Shown here piece by piece: positions 34,837 through 45,284 of a stretch of 64,000 bases of DNA. The DNA comes from Molanna angustata (taxonomy: Eukaryota > Arthropoda > Insecta > Trichoptera > Molannidae). A model generated the notes under the pieces. That model was not told the DNA's origin, made no database searches, and saw nothing but the letters and a program-made list of their open reading frames with translations. Positions within the stretch are counted from its first letter, which is position 1, and the number at the start of each line of letters is the position of its first letter. Both the position numbers and the translations under genes were made by a program. The DNA is taken from positions 34,200,556-34,264,555 of the forward strand of contig OY754972.1 of the NCBI GenBank assembly GCA_963576475.1, written 5' to 3'.

Positions 34837-35174
34837 ATATTTGACCATAGTCTGTTTTTACAATTTTTTGAAACCCTATTTTATTGCATCTCAGAAAACC
34901 TCAAGAAACTAATAGAAACCGTCTTCTTTAGGTGAGTTATCAATTGGGCGAAATCCTTCTATAGAAAAAAACAGGTGATGGGTATTAAGTTGTTGGGTAG
35001 GGGACTGTATAGTATAAACGATCTCACCGATGCTTCTCTTATTCCTGGTTCACATTGAGAAGGTATTTAATTTCTGTGCACTGGTTGAAACATCCACACG
35101 CGGTGATCTTCAAAATTGTACTGAACTTGTTTCGATTGTCACTTGTTGTCACCCAAAATTATTGCGACTAACTT
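34837..35174. other. No gene seen
   Basis: Unassigned AT-rich sequence. Confidence 0.4.
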
Positions 35175-36715
35175 CACTGAAAAAAAATATTTAACTAAAC
35201 TGTTTTGTTACCGACATTTTAGCTAAACTTATGTAAATAGTAGATAAAGTTTAATAATTACAACTATACCGGTTTGATTGTATGCACTAATCACAGTTTG
35301 GTTAAGAAGCCTTATGTCATTACTTTCCAAACAGTTTGTTATTATTAATCAAACCAAATTTCAACCAAACTATTTGTTTGAAACAACAAACCGTTTAGTT
35401 CTTAGTACAAAACGATGTTGGCTATTTTTAAACAAACCATAAGGTAAAAAAGATTATCAAACAAAATAGTTTTGTTAATCATAGCTAAATTGGCTTGTTT
35501 GTAGTATCTAACGAAAGAGTTCGGATTATATTTATCAAATATTTGTTTACTGCCGCACGCACCATTTGCGTCGGTCGCCATTTTTAATTTATACATAAAC
35601 ACAAACGCTTGCCCAGTGACAGTAAGTTCTTGTCCGGTAAAGGTGTTTTATTATTTGTTTAAAAAGTGAATATAAATTGAAGTATTGATGGATACATTGC
35701 ATTCACTATTATGTAAATTTATTGTTCAATCAAATGTGACAAACTGTGATTTTGACGTAGTCTAAGTGCTCAATACACATGAAAGTGATTTGTGATCATT
35801 GTTATTGTGTTATACCTACATATAATAAAATATCTATTTATGTACATATCTTGTATTAAATTAGATACCTTTATTTTAAGGATTTCAATAAAATTTACAG
35901 TGACATATTGTTTTGAAATCAAGGTTATTTTTATTTTAAAATATATGTGCTTCTTTAGTGGTATATTTAAATGATTTTTAATGAGAATAAAAGTTACTTT
36001 TCGTTTGCAAACAACGTTATTATATTTTAAAATATATGTTTGTTTTTCTATAGTTTTTATTTACGAGATTTGAATTTAAATTCTTATTATAATAAAAATA
36101 AATTGATTGTTGACCATTTAATTATATGGCTGTTAAAACCAAAACTGTTTGGTTAAAATGACTTAATTATTTTACATGATTGAAGAGTTCACATAAAATA
36201 ACAAAACTCATTTAATAAATTTACAATCAACTAAATTGACAAACACTTACTGAATATTTTGTTATTTTTAACCAAACAGCTTGTCTACCTGAATCAAAAT
36301 ATGGTCATTTTTAACAAAACATTTATCTACCTGTTATTAAAGGTTGGCTAACTACTACAAAAGTATATTGTTTGAGTCTAAGTACTTAGGTTCTTTTTAA
36401 CCGAACAGCTTGTTTATGTGGGTCTTTTCAACAAAACATTTGTCTACCTGTTTTTGAATGTTTGACTAATTTCTACCAAAGTTTTTTGGTTGACAATTCT
36501 TGTTATGTCAACCAAAGTTTGACAAAATTCAGTAGTGAATAGCCAAATTATATTTTGTTATCATTTAATTGATAGTCACTATAATTGTTTAATTGTTGAC
36601 AGGTAAACCAAACATCATTTAGTTAAATCAACCAAATGTTTGATAGTCACTATAATTTGGTTGATATTAAAATGAAATTACATATGTTACTATCAACAAA
36701 AAATTTCTTTCAGTG
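35175..36715. mobile_element. CACTG-ended non-autonomous DNA element
   Basis: 1541 bp. The left end is CACTGAAAAAAAATATTT and the right end complements to CACTGAAAGAAATTTTTTG. The interior repeats ACCAAAC-type heptamers (AACCAAACAG.TTGT, TCAACCAAA) on both strands, giving diffuse inverted structure. CACTG termini suggest a CACTA/Chapaev-like group, but no target duplication is evident (flanks TT and TT). No transposase ORF. Confidence 0.55.
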
Positions 36716-37150
36716 TTTCCAAGTGACGATTCTCAAACACATCGGTAAGGAGACAATCATGGCAAGGAAGGGATACACGGAAATATACTTCTACACCTTC
36801 TAATCTCCTTATCCAATTCTTGTCCCTTCCTTTCCTCACTTCTTACTATCATGTTATATATTTTTTTTATATTTACATGTTGGCTACATACCATACTTCA
36901 ATAAATGTCTATGGTTGGTTGGAAGATATTGTTATAAGGCATTTTGCATCATAATGTATTAAATTGTGTGGGTACAGAAAGTATAAAAAATAAATAAAAG
37001 AATGAGAATGGAAACATGCGTGTGACAACTTGATGGTATCTTTCTTTAAGTTTGTTACGAAATGGTGATATTATTGGCTCTAGTTGCGTTTCCAGCCGTT
37101 GAGTAATGAAATTGGCATGTAGCTGGTAGATACTTAGGGACTGATCGTTC
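36716..37150. other. No gene seen
   Basis: Unassigned. A 68-residue reverse frame at 36949-37155 has no recognised family. Confidence 0.4.
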
Positions 37151-37603
37151 GTCATTCCTTCCTTCTCTTCTGGTGCTTGCTATCTTGCAAATAATGTCAT
37201 TCCTTCCTTCTCTTCTGGTGCTTGCTATCTTGCAAATAATGTCATTCCTTCCTTCTCTTCTGGTGCTTGCTATCTTGCAAATAATGTCATTCCTTCCTTC
37301 TCTTCTGGTGCTTGCTATCTTGCAAATAATGTCATTCCTTCCTTCTCTTCTGGTGCTTGCTATCTTGCAAATAATGTCATTCCTTCCTTCTCTTCTGGTG
37401 CTTGCTATCTTGCAAATAATGTCATTCCTTCCTTCTCTTCTGGTGCTTGCTATCTTGCAAATAATGTCATTCCTTCCTTCTCTTCTGGTGCTTGCTATCT
37501 TAAAAATAATGTCATTCCTTCCTTCTCTTCTGGTGCTTGCTATCTTGCAAATAATGTCATTCCTTCCTTCTCTTCTGGTGTCTGCTATCTTGCAAATAAT
37601 GTA
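37151..37603 (+). repeat. 45-bp minisatellite, 10 copies
   Basis: Ten head-to-tail units of 45 bp (TCATTCCTTCCTTCTCTTCT, then GGTGCTTGCTATC, TTGCAAATAATG), nearly identical except one GC-to-AA change in unit 8 and one in the last unit. Because 45 is 15 codons, an open frame of 143 residues results (repeat MSFLPSLLVLAILQI). There is no start context or domain, so it is very probably not a protein. Confidence 0.95.
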
Positions 37604-37897
37604 ATCAATCCATCCATCTATCCATGAGATTCTCTACATACGTCTATTACCTCTTCTTGGGTGCCTTCCTATCTCTTCACCCTCGTCTTTATATAATTAA
37701 TCCCTCAAAATTCCGAACTTCTCATTCGGATCAAATGGAATTTATTTTATTTTCGTTTTTGTAGAAATTATATTCAAATAAATTTATAAATCAAGCCTTA
37801 TCAATAAATTTAAAACAAGTCAATTAAAAGGATAATTGAGGACACTCTTATTAAATTTTTACTCCCGTAAAAAGAAATTCATGAAAATACTTCTGGT

Positions 37898-38330
37898 TGA
37901 ATGCAGTGTGTCTGTGTGTGCGTGCGTGCGTTGCCCCCTTATGAATTTTGATCCGCTCAATGCACATAGCCCAAAATATCATAATTTATAGATAGATCAT
38001 CATCAAAAGTCTCAATCCTGCGGATTGGTTTGCAGTCTACATCTCGCTTTCCACTTCTCTCTATCCTCTGCAGCCCTCTTCAGCTCAACATATGTGACGC
38101 AGTTCATGTCCTCGCACACCTGGGCCAGATACTCCCGTCGGGGGCACCCTCTGTGATATATAGATAGATAAATATAGGCCTAGAAAAATGTTATTCTCGG
38201 TATATCAAATTTTTGTTAAGATCAATCAATTTTTACTTAATTTTTTCATACATCTCATAAAACATAAGAGCTAGAGTGCTGGAAATTGATATAAATATAT
38301 ACAAATGCAAAACTCATAGTATCGACATAT
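37898..38330 (+). mobile_element. HINE-like element fragment, split by a LINE
   Basis: A TG-rich block (GTGTGTCTGTGTGTGCGTG), TTTTGATCCGCTCAATGCAC and AGCCCAAAATATC precede 37987. AAATATAGGCCTAGAAAAA and CATAAAACATAAGAGCTAG follow 38169. Both termini are missing. Confidence 0.65.
37998..38158 (-). mobile_element. LINE 3' end with 11-bp target duplication
   Basis: The reverse strand reads HRGCPRREYLAQVCEDMNCV, then TYVELKRAAEDREKWKARC and LQTNPQD before a stop, with a (TGA)n-type tail. TATAGATAGAT flanks both sides (37987-37997 and 38159-38169). The clean 50-residue frame suggests a fairly recent, strongly 5'-truncated insertion into the HINE-like fragment. Confidence 0.85.
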
Positions 38331-38394
38331 ATGTACATAGGATATCGCCTTGAATAGCCTTGCCTCATAGGATATAAGAATGGTATCCTCTATA

Positions 38395-39055
38395 GCTTTG
38401 TGGCTGTTTTTCCATTCAGCAACAGTTGATGAGCTATCTGGTCCGGTGTGAGATCATATTCAGAGGATTTCTGTACTATTGGGTCGTTGCTTAGGTTTTT
38501 AATGACCTTCCATACTCTTTTGCTGTTTTGGTTCAAACAGGCTGCTCCATTTTTCTCTTCTGCCGTCTGAAACCATCCGCGTCAGTTTCTCTCCCATTCG
38601 GAGTGTGGTCTCCGAGAAGGGATCATCGCTTAACAATCTTTGGTATTCTTCAAGACATTATTTGGAATGGTCGGTGAGACCAGGAACGTACTATATTCTG
38701 CATCTTCTTGATGAACCGCTTCCACAAAAAAGTTCATACGTCTCTGGCAATGGTGTTATGGTGGATATAGCATCGTCCAATCCCCTGCTGTAGTCGGGCC
38801 ATTTTGCTTTTTCAAAGTTAAATCGTTTTGAATGGAACTTTAGTGGGTTGTAACATTGGGACAATTTTACATGCAATGGTGCGTTGCTGAGTTATGGTAT
38901 AGGGCTTCCCACGTATTTTGAGCATTGTGAGTCGCTCGATACAAAAATGTTTTAAGGGATGTAGCCCCTCTTCCACCTTGCGCTATTAAAAGACGCAGGT
39001 AATTTTGACTGGTGAATAAGGTTAAGTCCCTTGGCCTCCGCCCAGCTCTCCAATA
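38395..39055 (-). mobile_element. LINE endonuclease-to-RT linker fragment (Jockey-like)
   Basis: The reverse strand gives SKRVWKVIKNLSNDPI then LTPDQIAHQLLLNGKTATK at 38395-38545. Upstream are FNFEKAKWPDYSRGLDDAI (38691-38876 frame) and, near 39040-38960, ESWAEAKGLNLIHQSKLP then SFNSARWKRGY. These are ordered segments from the end of the endonuclease domain to just before RT in Jockey-group ORF2. Several stops and shifts are present. It is the only endonuclease-side LINE piece in the window. Confidence 0.8.
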
Positions 39056-39078
39056 TCAACCCGTTCGTTTTTTTCCGT

Positions 39079-39232
39079 TTTTTACCTACATACCTACATG
39101 TTTTGTATAGAAAACAAAATATCCTTAAATATTCAATTATTTGGATTTATGGGATTATAGTTTGGTTCGTATTCTTCAACTATACATACTATCGCTATCG
39201 ACAGTTGGATCTCGTGTATTTCATGCAACTAG
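39079..39232 (+). mobile_element. HINE-like element, 3'-terminal fragment
   Basis: GGATTTATGGGATTATAG, then ATCGCTATCGACAGTTGG, and the altered hairpin region CTCGTGTATTTCATG end in CAACTAG (39226-39232) followed by T. Confidence 0.7.
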
Positions 39233-39254
39233 TTTTATAAATTTATGATTATTC

Positions 39255-39735
39255 CAACTTTCAAAATGGTTAATTATGCACTATGCCAGAGCAACATTAC
39301 ATAGTTATGCAATATATGCATGTAGTGGAACAGCAGCCACTATACGTGATTCTCTAAAAAAGCCATTCAGGTATATAGCTCTTAAAATCTTTTTAAATAT
39401 TTCAAATTTCTTGATATGCGACAACTGTACACTAGATGAATCACATATTAATTTATTTATAAAAAATGAATCGAAATTCAACAATTTTAACACAGAGGAT
39501 ACAAGGAGCAAACCATCAGGCAGATATAGAGATCCGAAAATGAATACAAAATTTGGGCAAATATATTGCATCACGAATGTATAACAAACTGCCATCAGCA
39601 TTGAAATGGTTAAAATAAATCAAAATTTCGGGAACAAAGAATGTATGAGAATGTATATGTACCTACGTGTTTTAAAGAAAGATTTTACGTATGCTTGTTA
39701 TGGGTAGTATATGCCGTAAATAAATAAATATATTT
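39255..39735 (+). mobile_element. LINE ORF2 C-terminal fragment
   Basis: It reads YAIYACSGTAATIRDSLKK, DESHINLFIKNESKF, TRSKPSGRYRDPKMNTKFGQ and, after a +1 change near 39567, RMYNKLPSALKWLK. The 'W.G...NTR...FGQ...YNxLP' order is the C-terminal tail of CR1/Jockey-type LINEs. The 3' UTR ends in (AAAT)n near 39720-39730. Frame intact over 102 residues, then shifted. Confidence 0.7.
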
Positions 39736-40005
39736 TTGATGAATTGAGTAATAAAATAGATCACAAAATGTTCACTAGATCGATAGCGATAAAGGCGCGC
39801 TATGGTACATATGTATAGGTATAACTACTTGCGGGCAATCCTCTACTACGATAATTGGGGAATGGCGACGGGAGAGGCCGTTCGTATTATTGTACTTACA
39901 AACAATCAAAATTACATTGTCAAAAAAACATCGAGGGAATTTGTATAGGTAACAAAACAGAACACACTGTAAAAGTACGTTTTAAGACTAATAATACTGT
40001 GGATT

Positions 40006-40047
40006 CAATAAGAGATACAAATTCTCTTGAACGAATCGACAGTTGGA
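40006..40047 (-). mobile_element. HINE-like element, 5'-terminal fragment
   Basis: AATTCTCTTGAACGAATCG and ACAGTTGGA form the inverted 5' terminus, ending at 40047. Confidence 0.6.
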
Positions 40048-40084
40048 TTAGATTCAAATAATTTTAAAGGTATCCCTGTATTTC

Positions 40085-40565
40085 TTTTCCTTAGTCTTTT
40101 TACTCTTCACTAACCCAAGGGGATATAGTGGGGAGTTATGATTTCGCATTTTTTTAGGCTTTTTTTGCAGATTATCAACTAGTATCATGACGAGATTGTA
40201 TTCTGAAAGTTTCATCACAATTTATCTGTGTGTGTGCGCTATGTGCTGTGTGCTATGTACGGCGCGCGTGTTCATTTTACTTAATCGATTATAGACTAAA
40301 GTACTCATTCGATTATATTCAAATTTTGCAAATCTGTATATCTAATACTCATTTAGACCCCATTGGATTTTGAAGGATATCTGAATAAAATGACATTGAA
40401 GAATTATCAAGTTTTCACAATAAAATATTTAAATAAAAATAATTTAACAGACTCATTTCATGAAAAAGCTGAATATTTTCCATCCATAATTTTTGAATAC
40501 TTTATAGAATGACTTGTTAGTGAGGAGTTAAGCGTTGGCCACAACCCACTCGTTTTCATATAAAA
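40085..40565 (-). repeat. Dispersed repeat, copy 2
   Basis: Reverse-complement match to 2757-3330 (TTAGTCTTTTTACTCTTCAC, then CGATTATAGACTAAAGTAC, GATTTTGAAGGATATC, AGTGAGGAGTTAAGCG). Orientation is opposite to copy 1. Confidence 0.65.
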
Positions 40566-41891
40566 CGACTTCATATAATCACCCGTAAGTTATTTTTTTC
40601 TGGCTGATGGAATCTCCTTAGTATAAACAATGTGGGACTTTACATACAATTCTTTTAAATTATTGGTGACTACTTTGTGAACTTAGTGTAAGATGTCTCC
40701 CTGAGGTCACATTTCTTTGATACGTATCTTGTTTGTAGTGCGAAACTATGTATGTATGTAAGTAATGCATACCAAAATTTATAGATAATTTAACCAAAAT
40801 CTTATTGTTTTTTGTTAGTAATTTACTTTTAAGCAGTTTGCTATAGCTCAGTCTTTAATTTAGCAAACATACATTAAGTATTGAAATATAATGCAATGTA
40901 TATTTAGAGTGTTTACGTGTGAATCTTCAAACCACATTCGTCGATTGTGATTATTACACTATGGCACCGAGATTGCTAATCTAGGGGACTCTTTCTGCTA
41001 TGCATGTTTTTTGTTCACTTAGCTTTCTGAGAAGCGTCGATTAAACTTCCCATATGCAGAGCGGGTGGTGGGGAGGTGGAAGTAGAGTTTTTTTTTTAAT
41101 AAAATATTCTATGGAGAGAAATGAAGTATATCAACTTGTCTCGCTATATCGTATTCATTACCACTGGTATAGTATTCGGTTCATATTTTTCTTGCCAACA
41201 TCCGTAGTTTTGACGATTAATAGTATGATTTTGGCCAATGGTATGATCAACATTTCACTGACGATTAATAGTATGATCAACAGTTTCCTGAAACTCAGGG
41301 CGAAATATTTTGTTTGGATATCTCAAAGTTACTATTTATAAGTTTGTCCACAAGTGACTAAAAGATATTCAGTAGGTTCATTAGTTCTTTTTTGTTTTCT
41401 GCGAATAGAAAAATATTCAACGAGTAAGCATCGAAGAATTTTCATATGAAATATGATTATAAAAAAGTCAGATAGATATGTTGATCAGAAGAATAAAAGG
41501 TCTTTTGCTCATCTGTCTGAGCCGAAACTTGCAACATCGAATGCAGAATTAATTTGTAAGTTCAAATTTGAATTTCATATTTTCCACTGGGGAATTTTCG
41601 AAATATAAACCCCACATAAGTAGGTAGTCTTGGCGTAATTTCGAGATGAAACTACCTGAATACATTTGGCAAAATAAAAATATTATCATAAGTGAAAATT
41701 TCTAACCGGATAGTTCACATTATGTAAATTCGGGAATATAATGATATGTATATTAGTAGCTTTTTGCAGGAGTTGGTAAGATATCAGACTGTGGCAAAAA
41801 AACAATTGTAAAAAACGTTGCTTGAAATATAATATTCTTCAAGTTTATTATCAACATAACTGGGAATCAGTATTTCTCTTATTCCAAATGT
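40566..41891. other. No gene seen
   Basis: 41185-41225 has the TTCTTGCCAACATCC.TAGTTTTGAC repeat also near 12285 and 30170. The 95-residue frame at 41054-41341 overlaps it and is not a recognised protein. Confidence 0.4.
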
Positions 41892-41896
41892 CGTTG

Positions 41897-42149
41897 TGTA
41901 GAAGCATATTTCCTTTAAATCCCTTCCATGCCATTGTCCCCTCACCGATGTATGAGAATTGTCACTTGTCAAAATAAATTTGGGTGACAATAAGTGTCAA
42001 GTGAAATTAACCAGTACAAGTTTGAAGACCACTGCGTGTGGATGTGTGCACAAAAAAATAATCAGTGAACCAAAGAAGCATCGGTGAGATAGTTTAAAAA
42101 TACAGTCCACTACCTACCATCTAATACCCATCACCTGATGTTTTCTACA
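41897..42149 (+). repeat. 5' LTR of BEL/Pao element
   Basis: 253 bp, TGTAGAAGCATA ... GATGTTTTCTACA, bounded by TGT/ACA. It would carry the U3 promoter and R/U5, though I cannot place a certain TATA box. AAATAAA at about 41974-41980 could serve as a polyadenylation signal. Confidence 0.95.
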
Positions 42150-42157
42150 TAATATTT

Positions 42158-42175
42158 TGGTCCTTCGAGCCGGAT
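42158..42175 (+). other. Primer binding site (tRNA-Tyr 3' end)
   Basis: TGGTCCTTCGAGCCGGAT starts 8 nt after the 5' LTR. Its complement, ATCCGGCTCGAAGGACCA, is the 3' end expected for a eukaryotic tRNA-Tyr, whose 5' acceptor strand begins CCTTCGA. This sets minus-strand cDNA priming. Confidence 0.85.
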
Positions 42176-42419
42176 TTGAAGTGTTTTTTTGTGTTATTTG
42201 TTGCGAATTCTGCATGTTGCGGTGGTTTAATATTGTGGTGATTAATTATCACATAATATTATTTTGTGATTATTGTGAGGTATAATAAGGTACCATATTA
42301 ATGTTAATAACATTATTGTGAATGCAGTCGGGTAGAATAAAATACCACATTATTATTGATACAGTGAATTTGTGTTTGCATGCAATTATAGTTTATAAGT
42401 ATAAGTTTAAAGTTTTAAA

Positions 42420-45284
42420 ATGGCTGATAACATTAAAGCAAGGATGTTAAATGCTATTTCTAGAATTAGGAATACATATGAATTAAGAGATCTGTGTGAA
42501 AAAGGCAATATCGAACGAGATGAAATATTTTTAGCTAGGTGTCAGAGAGTTGATGAATGGTATAAATTGGTCAATGAATTAAGTGACAGCTTGATTGGAA
42601 TATATACTGATACAAAATGTGATACAGAGTTGAAAGAGTTGAGTGAAATAATTCAGAAAAGTGACATTATGTATTTTGAAATAATGAGAATTAAAAATCG
42701 TTTATCTAATGGTGTGAAAATAAATGCAACTGATGTATGTAATAAAATTCAGAGAGCTCCTATAATAAATTTACCTGTTTTTGATTCTAACGTCGAAAAT
42801 TGGAATTCGTTTCATGACATGTTTGTGTCATTGATTCATGATAATATTGGATATACAGACATAGAAAAATTTCATTATTTGCGAACGTCCATAAAGGGAT
42901 TTGCATCAACATTTGTTAATTTACCACTGATTAGTGATAATTATAATATTGCTTGGAGTACATTGTGTGGACATTATACTAATACAAGATTACAATTTGA
43001 ATATTACATGAATAAAATGTTTCAATGCAAATCTTTAGTTGGTGAAAATGTAGGACAATTAAGCGAATTATATCATACATTTAATGAAAATATATTAGCT
43101 CTGTCAAATATGAAATGTGAAAAAATGATAGATCAGGTATGGGGATTTATATTTATTAATAAATTGGATGAATCTACACGTCGAATAGTGGAAAGTAGAT
43201 TAGATATTCAGGAAATTCCTTCAATAAATAGAATATTTGAAATAATTCGAAGTCAATTGCAAGTATTAAAATTTTCACGTCAGAGTAATTCACAAGTAAA
43301 GCGTAATAATTATAATCATAAATCAGACAAAGGGTTTGTAGGTAATATTCGCCAACTTGAATGCAATATGTGTAAGGGTAGTCATACGATACACATTTGT
43401 GACACATTTATTAATAAAACTGTATCAGAGAGAAAGGATATTGTCTCTAAATTGAAATTATGTTTTTGTTGTTTTGGAAAACATCTGATAAAGGATTGTA
43501 AGTCTAACAAAAAGTGTCAAACTTGTGATAGGAAACATAATGTTTTATTGCATACTGATAATTCATTGGTAGTAGGTATCTGCCATAAAGGGATTCGGGG
43601 TAATGAATCTATTGGTCAAGTGATATTAGGAACAATTATAGGATATGTCCAGGGAAAAGATGGGCAATTTTATAAGGCCAAGTGTTTAGTTGATTCTGGA
43701 AGTCAGGTTACTTTGATGTCTGGGAAGTTTTGTAAGAATATAGGATTCTATACAAAAGGGCATTCTGTATCATTGACAACGCTGTCTTCTACTAATATTG
43801 ATGTAAAGGGTTCTATGCAATTTTGTTTATTTAATAATAAATATAACAAGTCGCTATTTGTAAAGAGTGTAGTGGTGGATGCGCTTCCATCAAACTTGCC
43901 TAGGAGAGATTTATCTCATCAGTGTAGAGTTTTGACTCAAGATTTAGAATTGGCAGATAATGAATTTTGGAAAAGCAGTAATATTGATATATTATTAGGT
44001 GCTGACATGTATGGAAAATTGTTTACAGGAAATTGTAAAAAATTATCAGAAGATTTATATGCATTTGAGACCATATTTGGGTTTGTAATTTTAGGTCAAG
44101 ATTTTGTACATGATAACAATGAGTTGTTAACATGTTTTGTATCATCTGATGTGTTAGATGAAAAATTAAAAGGGTTTTGGGAAATAGAAGAGGTAAACAC
44201 AGTATCAAGTAGTAGGAAAATGTCACATTCGGATGAGGAATGTGTTCAGTTATACAATGATTTACATTATCGTAATGACGATGGTAGATTTGTAGTACCG
44301 CTCTTATTAAAAAAAGATATTCACGTACCATGTGTTGGTACTTTTGGTTTTGCTCTTAAAAGATTAACTAATATGGAAAGAAAATTTTTTAATAATTTGG
44401 AAATTAAACTTGAATATACAAAGTTCATGAAGGAATATGAGATGTTAGGACACATGAAAGAAGTTCCTTTACAAGGCGATCCAAATGTATATTATATTCC
44501 TCATCACTGTGTTCTGAAACCTGATAGTTTATCTACTAAATTGAGAGTTGTTTTTGATGGCAGTTCTAATACGTACGCAACTGGTGCATTAAACAAATAT
44601 TTACATGTAGGTCCAAAGTTGCAAAAGGATATAATCGAATTATTGTTAAAGTTTAGAATCTATAAAATCGGGTTTTCTGCTGACATAACTAAAATGTATA
44701 GACAAATATCTATCAGGCAAGAAGATAGAAGATATCAGCATGTATTGTGGCGAGAAGATCCGTCACAACCTGTCAAAGAATATGAGTTATGCACTGTGAC
44801 ATATGGTTTAGGAAGCTCACCCTATAATGCAATTCAAACAATAAATCAGTTAGCTTTGGATGAAAGTGATAAATACCCATTAGGTGCTAAAGCTCTTCGT
44901 AATAGTACATATGTAGATGATATTATATGCGGTGATCATAATATTGAAGATGCTATTATTTTACGAGATCAGTTGATTTCTATTTTACGAAGTGGTTGTT
45001 TTGAATTGTCAAAATGGGCAACTAACTGTCCTGAATTTATTCAAGATTTTAATAAATCTGATAGCAGTATGATCTGTTTTGCTGAAGACAGTAATCATAT
45101 TAAATTATTAGGAATTAAATGGGATTTTGTGAATGATGTTTTTAGTTATCAGGTTAAGAAAATTGATATTAAATATACAAAGCGTATGATTCTATCGGTC
45201 GTTTCATCTATATATGACCCTGTAGGGTGGATCACTCCGTTTACATTTTTATTGAAAAGTTCATTCAAAATTTGTGGAAAATGA
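42420..45284 (+). CDS. BEL/Pao gag-protease-RT ORF
   Basis: 954 residues from an ATG in AAAATGG context, 270 nt after the LTR. Gag: a DUF1759-like region at about 117-265 (PVFDSNVENWNSFHDMF), then three zinc knuckles from about 315 to 380 (CX2CX3HX4C twice, and CX2CX3HX4H). Protease: DSGS at 425-428, with a later LLGADMYG. Reverse transcriptase: VFDGSS at about 711, the first catalytic Asp in ADITKMY (D755), and YVDD at 831-834. Together these would form capsid, process the polyprotein and copy the RNA. The frame runs into a stop shortly after the thumb region (YDPVGWITPF), where family members continue into RNase H, so it is one polyprotein broken by a frame change at about 45240-45275. Confidence 0.95.
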   Translation: MADNIKARMLNAISRIRNTYELRDLCEKGNIERDEIFLARCQRVDEWYKLVNELSDSLIGIYTDTKCDTELKELSEIIQKSDIMYFEIMRIKNRLSNGVKINATDVCNKIQRAPIINLPVFDSNVENWNSFHDMFVSLIHDNIGYTDIEKFHYLRTSIKGFASTFVNLPLISDNYNIAWSTLCGHYTNTRLQFEYYMNKMFQCKSLVGENVGQLSELYHTFNENILALSNMKCEKMIDQVWGFIFINKLDESTRRIVESRLDIQEIPSINRIFEIIRSQLQVLKFSRQSNSQVKRNNYNHKSDKGFVGNIRQLECNMCKGSHTIHICDTFINKTVSERKDIVSKLKLCFCCFGKHLIKDCKSNKKCQTCDRKHNVLLHTDNSLVVGICHKGIRGNESIGQVILGTIIGYVQGKDGQFYKAKCLVDSGSQVTLMSGKFCKNIGFYTKGHSVSLTTLSSTNIDVKGSMQFCLFNNKYNKSLFVKSVVVDALPSNLPRRDLSHQCRVLTQDLELADNEFWKSSNIDILLGADMYGKLFTGNCKKLSEDLYAFETIFGFVILGQDFVHDNNELLTCFVSSDVLDEKLKGFWEIEEVNTVSSSRKMSHSDEECVQLYNDLHYRNDDGRFVVPLLLKKDIHVPCVGTFGFALKRLTNMERKFFNNLEIKLEYTKFMKEYEMLGHMKEVPLQGDPNVYYIPHHCVLKPDSLSTKLRVVFDGSSNTYATGALNKYLHVGPKLQKDIIELLLKFRIYKIGFSADITKMYRQISIRQEDRRYQHVLWREDPSQPVKEYELCTVTYGLGSSPYNAIQTINQLALDESDKYPLGAKALRNSTYVDDIICGDHNIEDAIILRDQLISILRSGCFELSKWATNCPEFIQDFNKSDSSMICFAEDSNHIKLLGIKWDFVNDVFSYQVKKIDIKYTKRMILSVVSSIYDPVGWITPFTFLLKSSFKICGK

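Noticed and set aside
45227..45284. Programmed -1 ribosomal frameshift in BEL/Pao pol
   Set aside because: I see no X_XXY_YYZ heptamer in the overlap, and family members usually have one continuous frame. A single-base loss or assembly error is simpler.
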